Assembly: GCA_937907025.1 (NCBI GenBank) | Contig: CALESJ010000002.1 | Span: forward strand, 1 to 15,937 | Length of the DNA stretch: 15,937 nt | Source of the DNA: an uncultured Faecalibacterium sp. | Lineage (GTDB): Bacteria > Bacillota > Clostridia > Oscillospirales > Ruminococcaceae | Reading direction: 5' to 3' | Part shown: piece after piece, positions 5,944 to 12,001 of the stretch | Layout of the letters: every line of letters starts with the position of its first letter | How positions within the stretch are numbered: the stretch's first letter is position 1 | Program-made: the position numbers and the translations under genes | Notes under the pieces: generated by a model | What the model was told of the DNA's origin: nothing | What the model saw: the letters and a program-made list of their open reading frames with translations, nothing else | The model's database searches: none

Positions 5944-8580
5944 TCATACACCGCCCTTGCTTCCGAACAGTTCCGCTTCAAAAGGCAGGGTCCCAATCTC
6001 CATGTAGTATTTTCCGTTACCGGCCTTGAGCAGACAATGGCGCTTGTTGGAAACGCTGATGCAGGCGGCCTCGCCGTCAGTGAGTTTCAGCGCCTCCTGC
6101 ATCCCCTGCAGATCGACCTGTCCACTATAAAACAGGAACTTAAAGCTGCTCATATTGATAATGGGCGAACTGTACTTGCGCACAGATTCGTCCAGGCAGT
6201 CACCGAGCTGCTGCGTGGCCACGCCGATACAGGCGTTGTACTTGCGGCTGCGGCGGGCAAAGTAGCTGATGTACTTTGCCATCAGAGGCTGCTCCAGATA
6301 CAGGTACAGCTCGTCGAACGAGAGCAGGACCTGGAACTTCCGCTGCAGTACGATGGACCAGATGTAAGTGTTCAGGTTATTCTCCACGGCCTGCAGGCGC
6401 TGTTCGCTGCCTTCGAGCAGCGCGCCCATGCTGAAGCAGATCAACGGGTTGCCCGTCACGTCGATGGTGGTCGTACCGTTGAAGATGCTGGACAACTCGC
6501 CAAAAGTCGGGTCGTTGATATACAGCAGCACTTCCGCGATCATCTCTTTGGTGAGCATAGGATAATCGCTCTTTTTCATCTGCTTTTCCACATAGGCGTA
6601 CAGCGTGCTGAAGGTCGGATAATCCTCGTGCCGAAGCCGGGAAAAATCCGTCTGCTGGTCGATGTCTACCGATGCATACATCCCCTGCACCAGGATCATC
6701 AGTGCCCGCAGCGTGGTGTCGGGAATTTCCGGCATCATGATACGGAACTCATCTTTGAGCCAGGATAGATGCTGCAAAAACATCGGGCTGTCGCTGGCAA
6801 TCTCCGGCAGGTCAGTGTCCTCATCGTCGTCCTCCAGCTTAATACGCCGGACCTCAAAAATATTGATCTTGTGGTGGCCGGAAGCGCAGTCGATAACGAC
6901 GCCGCCCAAGCCGCGCGTAACGTCGCTGTACTCGTTCTCAGGGTCCATGATGTAGCAACGCACACCGCGCACCACCTGGAACGTAAGGATTTTCTTTTGA
7001 AGGTAACTTTTGCCCTGCCCGGCAGAGCCAGAGATGAAGAAAACGCCGTTGGTGATCTGGTCGTCCCGCTGGAAGATATCCACGTACACCGGGCCGCCCC
7101 GGTCGGTGCGCCCGACGGGCATCCCGTGGGGATGGACAAGGCTCGAATAGCTGAACGGATACAGCGCCGCCGCTGTCTTGCTGGGCAGATTGTTGGAACA
7201 CAGCAGGAAACGGTCGCTGCCCAGCGGCTGTACAGAAGAAAAAGCGTCCCGCTGCTCGTAGGCTAACTGATCGTAGGTGATGCCTGCCCCGGCCAGCTCG
7301 ATCTTCACCTGCTGTTCCAGGTCGTTCAGCTCGTTCAGGGTCTTGCCGTAGATCTCGATATAGATGTTGATGCTGTAGACGGTGTTTTGATTTCGCGTGA
7401 TCTCCGAGTAAAAGTTCTGGATGTCGTTGGCCTCCTGCATGGCGTCTATCTGCTCGGTGGCCTGATGCTTGCCCGCCATGACCGCCTTGTTGCGCAGCTG
7501 TTCGTTGATAAGTTTGCGGGCACTGTCTTTCTGCAGCGGCGTCAGCCGCATGGTGAAGGAGGTGTTCCGCATACTGGCTACCGTGTACAGCGCGCGCGGC
7601 GGGATCTGCGATGGGAAGTTTTTGATCATCAGGGTGCGGCGCAGCACGCCGGACTGCTCGGCGTGGTCTTTGGTGAAGTCGATACGGTTCGGACACAGGC
7701 GGCGCATGATCTCTTTGTTGTAGACGGCGGGTTTGGCCCTGACCATATCCGGGTAGTTTTTCACTTCTTCCGCAATCGTGTACAGGTCCACATTGGTGAA
7801 CTCCCGCACCAGATAATTGCGCAGCAGGACAGCCAGCTCCTCATTTTTAACCCGGTCTACTTTGTAACCCTTGCCCGCAATAAGAGTGTAGATGTCATCA
7901 TCTTCGTTCTGTGCCTTGTAAATAAAATAGTAGGCACGCTGCACGGCACTGGACCGGGCCTCGGTACTCTCGATTTCGTTGATAACGTCCGCGATAATAT
8001 GGTCATACTGGCGCGGCTGGCTGCGATAATAGGCTTTCAGCGCGCTCATGTCCTCGACCTTGTCTGTACCGAACATAACGAAGGGGCAACGTAGTGAATC
8101 GAACAGGCGGCAGAGCTGTTCGATTTCCTCCGCGATCTCGCCATCGGTCATGACGTCAGTGTTGGGCGGGTAATAACGGTAGAAACGGAATAACTCCTTG
8201 CCGTCTTTACCACCATAGATACCGTTTTCCCCGAAGCGGAACTGAAGCAGTTCCTGCATGGGAAGTTTGGACTTCATAAGCCTGCGCAGCTTCTTTTTGC
8301 GGCGCTTTTCGTCTTTGCCGGAAGCCGCATTCTGGGAAAAGGTCTTGGTAAAGAACTGATATGCGGTACGCATCTTCAGCGCGCCGAACAAGTTGTTTTC
8401 AAAGTCGAAGCGCGCCGTACCAAGCGCCAGAAAACAGGTGAGCGTGAATATCTGCGGCGACCGCAGATAAAAAACAAGCACCGCGCCCAGCGCGATGCCA
8501 ATGAGTTCCGGCACTGTCCACCACCACAGCAAAAATTTCTTTTGCAGGCGTGGCGGGCAAAGGTATTTTTGTGTTGTCAT
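5944..8580 (-). CDS. VirB4-family conjugation ATPase with VirB3/PrgI-like N-terminus
   Basis: VirB4 is the ATPase at the cytoplasmic base of the type IV secretion channel. This 878-residue protein starts at an ATG with AAAGGAG six bases upstream. Walker A is GSAGQGKS at 518-525 and Walker B is VLLSFDELY at 751-759 (D756, E757). The segment RRSRKYNACIGVATQQLGD (776-794) fits the motif that follows Walker B in VirB4/TraE ATPases. The first 100 residues hold two adjacent membrane helices (about 20-39 and 43-55) and then a basic stretch with KDEKRRKKKLRR (89-100). This layout resembles the small VirB3/PrgI protein, which is usually a separate gene just upstream and is absent here, so a natural fusion is likely. 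The gene is separated from the upstream membrane-protein gene by 122 bp containing repeat copy C and leads directly into the M23 gene. Confidence 0.93.
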   Translation of the reverse strand: MTTQKYLCPPRLQKKFLLWWWTVPELIGIALGAVLVFYLRSPQIFTLTCFLALGTARFDFENNLFGALKMRTAYQFFTKTFSQNAASGKDEKRRKKKLRRLMKSKLPMQELLQFRFGENGIYGGKDGKELFRFYRYYPPNTDVMTDGEIAEEIEQLCRLFDSLRCPFVMFGTDKVEDMSALKAYYRSQPRQYDHIIADVINEIESTEARSSAVQRAYYFIYKAQNEDDDIYTLIAGKGYKVDRVKNEELAVLLRNYLVREFTNVDLYTIAEEVKNYPDMVRAKPAVYNKEIMRRLCPNRIDFTKDHAEQSGVLRRTLMIKNFPSQIPPRALYTVASMRNTSFTMRLTPLQKDSARKLINEQLRNKAVMAGKHQATEQIDAMQEANDIQNFYSEITRNQNTVYSINIYIEIYGKTLNELNDLEQQVKIELAGAGITYDQLAYEQRDAFSSVQPLGSDRFLLCSNNLPSKTAAALYPFSYSSLVHPHGMPVGRTDRGGPVYVDIFQRDDQITNGVFFISGSAGQGKSYLQKKILTFQVVRGVRCYIMDPENEYSDVTRGLGGVVIDCASGHHKINIFEVRRIKLEDDDEDTDLPEIASDSPMFLQHLSWLKDEFRIMMPEIPDTTLRALMILVQGMYASVDIDQQTDFSRLRHEDYPTFSTLYAYVEKQMKKSDYPMLTKEMIAEVLLYINDPTFGELSSIFNGTTTIDVTGNPLICFSMGALLEGSEQRLQAVENNLNTYIWSIVLQRKFQVLLSFDELYLYLEQPLMAKYISYFARRSRKYNACIGVATQQLGDCLDESVRKYSSPIINMSSFKFLFYSGQVDLQGMQEALKLTDGEAACISVSNKRHCLLKAGNGKYYMEIGTLPFEAELFGSKGGV

Positions 8581-8593
8581 GAGGTCTCCTTTC

Positions 8594-8608
8594 CGGGCGC
8601 TGGGCCCG
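8594..8608. repeat. Hairpin between copy C and the VirB4 ribosome binding site
   Basis: CGGGC (8594-8598) and GCCCG (8604-8608) can pair around a 5-base loop. On the minus strand it ends directly before GAAAGGAG, the VirB4 ribosome binding site. It matches the hairpin at 3752-3766 in stem, loop length and distance from the 68-bp repeat. Confidence 0.65.
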
Positions 8609-8620
8609 ATCTCAACGGCG

Positions 8621-8688
8621 TTTTGTGCCCGACGGGCACAACTGTTTTACGACGTTACTGCGCCTTATTTTCGATGCTTATTTGCAAA
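8621..8688 (+). repeat. 68-bp palindrome-headed repeat, copy C
   Basis: The copy begins TTTTGTGCCCGACGGGCAC and ends GCTTATTTGCAAA, matching copy B at 58 of 68 positions by eye with no gap. The palindrome lies at 8623-8641. It lies between the stop of the unknown membrane protein (8703) and the VirB4 start (8580). The match to copy B continues on the VirB4 side for about 28 more bases (8593-8620 against 3751-3778) with about seven mismatches. Confidence 0.9.
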
Positions 8689-8702
8689 AGACTGTAGTTC
8701 TC

Positions 8703-9641
8703 TCAAGGAGCTTTTTCTGCTTCGCACACTTTTTCCGGCGCATGGATTTTCAGATAAACGTATATGCTTTTCCCCAGCCGCGCTGCATATCCGGCGGCCA
8801 GAAGCGGAAGTACAACACCATAAAGGAATGTCATAGCCTGATGGCTTTCCTGTCCCCGCATCATCGGGGCCAGGGCAATTCCAGCAAGAGCTGTCAGTGT
8901 CATAATGGTATTTGTACACAAAAGTGTGAGCTGGGCCGGAGCCTCGTCTGCCGCCAAAATGGCGGCACTCCACAGAACGATTGCCTCTCCCCATAATACG
9001 GCCAGCATCAGCATGGCTTTTGCTTGATCTGGCTCTTTGGAGAGTGCCGCCGCCTGAGCGTTCAAAACGAAAGCCATGAGCAAAAACAACGCTACCAGCC
9101 GTTGGCTGGAGTGCAGCGAACATCCCAGGTACATACCGTATGCAAGAATAAGCGCCAGCATATACAGAAAGACCCTGCTTTCCTGAAAGCAGACTGACAG
9201 AACAGCGGTACCAAAAACAAGGCCCAGAGATGCCGCGCATATAGCTGAATCATGCGCGGCAACCACCCGGCCCGCCTTTTCTATAAACCGTTTCCAGTTG
9301 TCTGTTATCCGCAGAAAGTGTGCGATACAGCCATCGAAGCCCCTATAGCCTTCCCGCTGATCGAGAATCCCTTTAATCAGCGTGCAGACGACACAGAAAA
9401 AGAATATCTTACCGGTCAGGGAAACATATTCGGAGAAATCCGTCCAGCCTTCCCCGCCGCCTGCCCACACAAGAAAAGAAAGCACAGAAATAACTGTGAC
9501 TGCGCACCAAAGGCCATTATCTTTGCTCACTTCGCCATGCGTTATCCGGCTCAGCAGAGCAAAAAGAAGGCGGCATACATACACACAGCCAACGGCAAGC
9601 AAGACACATGTCCACGCAGCCTTAAAAAAGGATTCCATCAT
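8703..9641 (-). CDS. Polytopic membrane protein of unknown function in the transfer operon
   Basis: I do not recognise this protein of about 312 residues. A GTG at 9650 gives three more residues, but AAAGG lies only one base before it, whereas the ATG at 9641 has a 10-base spacing and is preferred. Hydrophobic stretches suggest about eight membrane helices, including VLLAVGCVYVCRLLFALL near the start, LWCAVTVISVLSFLVWAGG, IFFFCVVCTLIKGIL, FLYMLALILAYGMYLGCSL, LVALFLLMAFVLNAQAAAL and FLYGVVLPLLAAGYAA near the end. The C-terminal tail is charged (PEKVCEAEKAP). Its place between the VirB6-like and VirB4 genes suggests a channel or accessory role, for example in mating-pair stability or entry exclusion, but no motif supports a particular one. 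Confidence 0.7.
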   Translation of the reverse strand: MMESFFKAAWTCVLLAVGCVYVCRLLFALLSRITHGEVSKDNGLWCAVTVISVLSFLVWAGGGEGWTDFSEYVSLTGKIFFFCVVCTLIKGILDQREGYRGFDGCIAHFLRITDNWKRFIEKAGRVVAAHDSAICAASLGLVFGTAVLSVCFQESRVFLYMLALILAYGMYLGCSLHSSQRLVALFLLMAFVLNAQAAALSKEPDQAKAMLMLAVLWGEAIVLWSAAILAADEAPAQLTLLCTNTIMTLTALAGIALAPMMRGQESHQAMTFLYGVVLPLLAAGYAARLGKSIYVYLKIHAPEKVCEAEKAP

Positions 9642-9675
9642 TTTGAACACACCTTTCGATTTCTGTAAATACCGG

Positions 9676-9693
9676 ATTTTTCATGCTGATTTG
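9676..9693 (+). repeat. Possible remnant of the 68-bp repeat tail
   Basis: ATTTTTCATGCTGATTTG matches the tail of the 68-bp repeat (ATTTTTGATGCTTATTTG) at 16 of 18 positions, in the same orientation as copies B and C, and lies in a 57-bp intergenic gap of the same operon. No palindrome is present beside it. An AT-rich chance match is possible. Confidence 0.35.
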
Positions 9694-9698
9694 AGAAC

Positions 9699-10559
9699 TT
9701 ATTTCATCATCCCTTTGACAGCGCCCACAAAATAGGCCGCGCCGGTTGGGTTGATATGCGGTCCGGCACTGGACATCCCATACTTGTCCAGGGTACGGCT
9801 GACGCTACCCATACCCACAAGGCACCCAACGCCCAGTAGCGGTGTGCCAAGCCCGTTGCTGGCCATCATGGCTATGCCGAGAGAATACAAAAAGTATTCA
9901 AAGAAATAGGTCAGACCGACCGACATTGCCTGGCGGAACCAGGACGAAAACGCCGTCTGGTCGCCCCGCAGGATGCTGGTCTCGTACAACGGCACCATCA
10001 AAATCAGCGTAAGGAACTGTACAAAACGCATGGCCGCCTTATACACAAAGACGCCGCTGCCGATGAGCACCACCAGAATGATGATGACCGCGCCGAGCAC
10101 ATCGCCCAAACTGACATTCATCGCATCCTGGATCACGCTGGCCGACTGCTGCATGAAGTCACTGTTTTCAAAGTCCCGAACTGAATCGCTGATCTTCAGC
10201 AATGCGCACAGATTGAGGATCGCCTGGTTCATCACGGCGATAAACTGCGATCCGAACATGGCAAAGGCCGCGCCAGCCACAAAATTTTTGGTTACGGCGG
10301 ACATATAAACGGTCTTTTCCTCCGACCTGGCTTCCATGATGTCATACAGCATCAGCAGCACACCCACAGCAAATACACCCATCGAGATACCGCTGGTACA
10401 GTTCACCAGGGCCTTTATCACGTCTATATTCCACATATTGGCGATCATATCGCTGACAAACCCCATGACTGCCGTGATAAATCCCAGAAACAGGTCCTGA
10501 AGCCACTTTGCGATGCTGTTGTTGAGCAGATTTACAATATATTCTCCTAAAGCCTCCAT
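9699..10559 (-). CDS. VirB6/TrbL-like conjugal transfer membrane protein
   Basis: VirB6/TrbL proteins form the inner-membrane part of the type IV secretion channel. This 286-residue protein has an amphipathic start (MEALGEYIVNLLNNSIAKWLQD) followed by about six to seven hydrophobic segments: about 22-42, 56-73, 90-120, 152-172, 176-195, 210-232 and 236-252. The pattern LLNNSIAKWLQDLF, followed by YDIMEARSEEKT after the second helix and a Gly-rich end, is what I remember for the Clostridia VirB6/TrbL-like group typified by CD1112 of Clostridioides difficile elements, which has nearly the same length. The start is the ATG at 10557-10559 with a weak AGGG upstream. It follows the small two-helix protein by 63 bp, the order usual in such elements. 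Confidence 0.8.
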   Translation of the reverse strand: MEALGEYIVNLLNNSIAKWLQDLFLGFITAVMGFVSDMIANMWNIDVIKALVNCTSGISMGVFAVGVLLMLYDIMEARSEEKTVYMSAVTKNFVAGAAFAMFGSQFIAVMNQAILNLCALLKISDSVRDFENSDFMQQSASVIQDAMNVSLGDVLGAVIIILVVLIGSGVFVYKAAMRFVQFLTLILMVPLYETSILRGDQTAFSSWFRQAMSVGLTYFFEYFLYSLGIAMMASNGLGTPLLGVGCLVGMGSVSRTLDKYGMSSAGPHINPTGAAYFVGAVKGMMK

Positions 10560-10622
10560 ATTTCAGCCCTTTCCCGCAAAAAGAATATACCGCTCAGGAA
10601 ATTCCTGCACGGCACACATGAT

Positions 10623-10898
10623 TTATGCGGCGGTCCCGAAAACGCCCGCCGCCAGCAGCGCCCAAATCACGCTGGTACCACAGAGGACAATAAGACCGAT
10701 GATTTCTTTCCAAAGGAAGTCCCAAAACACGTCGTTCATGCCATCGCGGTGCGCCTTGAACAGCTGCGGCAGCTGAAAGATACAGTAGATCGCCGCCGCT
10801 GCGGCAATGACCGGACAGACCAGATTGGTGCCAATGGACGACAGCCAGCCCAGGATCTGGTTTTTAACGTTCGTTGTAAAGCTGTTGATGTCAAGCAT
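10623..10898 (-). CDS. Small two-helix membrane protein of the transfer operon
   Basis: The 91-residue protein starts at an ATG with AAAGGAGAT just upstream. It has two hydrophobic segments, about 22-46 (IGTNLVCPVIAAAAAIYCIF) and 64-88 (KEIIGLIVLCGTSVIWALLA), joined by a short charged loop with KAHRDGMND. There is no cleavable signal peptide. Size, topology and place directly upstream of the VirB6-like gene resemble the small VirB2/Maff2-like proteins of Clostridia conjugative elements, which may form pilin-like or channel-lining subunits. The sequence similarity to those families cannot be judged here, so the role is inferred from position. Confidence 0.72.
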   Translation of the reverse strand: MLDINSFTTNVKNQILGWLSSIGTNLVCPVIAAAAAIYCIFQLPQLFKAHRDGMNDVFWDFLWKEIIGLIVLCGTSVIWALLAAGVFGTAA

Positions 10899-10938
10899 AA
10901 TGATCTCCTTTATTTTTCTGTATTGTGTATATACGGTT

Positions 10939-11964
10939 TCACGGTGTCAGTTCCAGGCCGGGGGCCGGTTCCATGATCGGCTCCCGGCTCGGCTCTGACT
11001 GCTCCCGGATACGCTGCTGCTCCAGATAGTATTTGAGAGCATCGTTCCAGTCTTTGCAGCCCGGCGCCCTGGCATCGGGCAGCTTGTCAATGACCTTCCC
11101 GGAGTATTGTCGTTCCTTCAGCAAATCACGGCATCTATCCCGGCTTTTCAGTCCGGCCTCATCTGCGTCCTGCCCTAAGTAAATGGTTTTGACCTGCGGG
11201 TTTTCCTCCAGAAATTTCCCCAGAGGGCCTTCATAGGTGCATTCTAACGACAAATAGGTGTAGTCCCGGAAATCCAAGCCATGCAATTCCAGCATGCAAG
11301 CGAAGCTCCAGGCATCCACCGCCGCTTCGGTCACGATCAGTTTGGTGTGCTGCGGACGGGCGTTCATTACACATCGGTGCTCGTAGTCGCTGCCCTCCAC
11401 CACATTGCGAAAGCCTTTCTGCCCGTCTTTGGGCGTAAGCGTACCTTTGCGGGCACAGTAATTCACGGTGCCCTGGGCGTTGCGCCCTACATAACAGAGG
11501 TTCCCACGTTCATCCGGGTAGATGGTCTTTTGCTGTACCAGCCACTTGACCACCGTCGGCGTGATTTTCCGGGCAGCTATCAGATAAGCATATACCCGGC
11601 TCCACTTGCTGTTGTCCTTTTTTGGCAGCACCAGCGGTTTCTTTTCTTCGGGCTTCGGCGGCTCACGCTGCCGGGGTTCAGGCCCCGCCGCGTGTTGCCG
11701 TGAATATTCCGGCAGCCGCTTGCGCAGCGCCGTCATTGCCGTGCGGGCGTCACAGCCATGCAGCCTCATATACAGGTCGATGACCGAGCCTGCGAATCCC
11801 CGGCTGTTCCATGTAAATACGCCCTTATCTGGCGTGATGACAAGGCTGTCGTGCCCTTTCACGGTAAGCTTTCGCCCGCGCGGGATTACTTCGAACCCTT
11901 CCTCGCGGAGCAATTCTTCGATGGATATATTTTCGAGAATCGCTTTTCTTAAATCGCTGGACAT
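10939..11964 (-). CDS. Toprim/DUF3991 DNA-metabolism protein
   Basis: This 341-residue protein resembles the DUF3991-toprim proteins of conjugative elements, thought to act as primase- or topoisomerase-like factors on transferred single-stranded DNA. The ATG at 11964 is preferred over one at 11982 because GAGG lies six bases before it. Residues about 15-75 (IEELLREEGFEVIPRGRKLT, then VFTWNSRGFAGSVIDL) have the shape of a DnaG-type CHC2 zinc-finger domain but lack the cysteines. Residues about 85-115 are a Pro/Lys/Glu linker. Residues about 120-200 fit DUF3991 (WLVQQKTIYPDERGNLCYVG). The toprim core shows VTEAAVDAWS (E213) and LGQDADEAG (D266, D268), the conserved Glu and DxD metal ligands. 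The gene follows the surface-protein gene by 37 bp and precedes the small membrane gene by 40 bp. Confidence 0.85.
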   Translation of the reverse strand: MSSDLRKAILENISIEELLREEGFEVIPRGRKLTVKGHDSLVITPDKGVFTWNSRGFAGSVIDLYMRLHGCDARTAMTALRKRLPEYSRQHAAGPEPRQREPPKPEEKKPLVLPKKDNSKWSRVYAYLIAARKITPTVVKWLVQQKTIYPDERGNLCYVGRNAQGTVNYCARKGTLTPKDGQKGFRNVVEGSDYEHRCVMNARPQHTKLIVTEAAVDAWSFACMLELHGLDFRDYTYLSLECTYEGPLGKFLEENPQVKTIYLGQDADEAGLKSRDRCRDLLKERQYSGKVIDKLPDARAPGCKDWNDALKYYLEQQRIREQSEPSREPIMEPAPGLELTP

Positions 11965-12001
11965 AGTGTACCTCACAATCATGGAGGCCCACTATTCATT
12001 T

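Noticed and set aside
4603..6768. Long open plus-strand frame of 721 codons opposite the M23 and VirB4 genes
   Set aside because: It is antisense to two clear genes with intact catalytic motifs, has Val/His-rich composition typical of a mirrored frame, and has no ribosome binding site.
2284..8688. CRISPR array
   Set aside because: The repeats are three, far apart, in mixed orientation and without spacers of regular length.
9642..9650. GTG at 9650 as start of the unknown membrane protein
   Set aside because: AAAGG lies only one base before it, too close; the ATG at 9641 has acceptable spacing.
10595..10607. Short palindrome CAGGAAATTCCTG before the VirB6-like gene
   Set aside because: Six-base arms are common by chance and nothing else in the gap supports a site.
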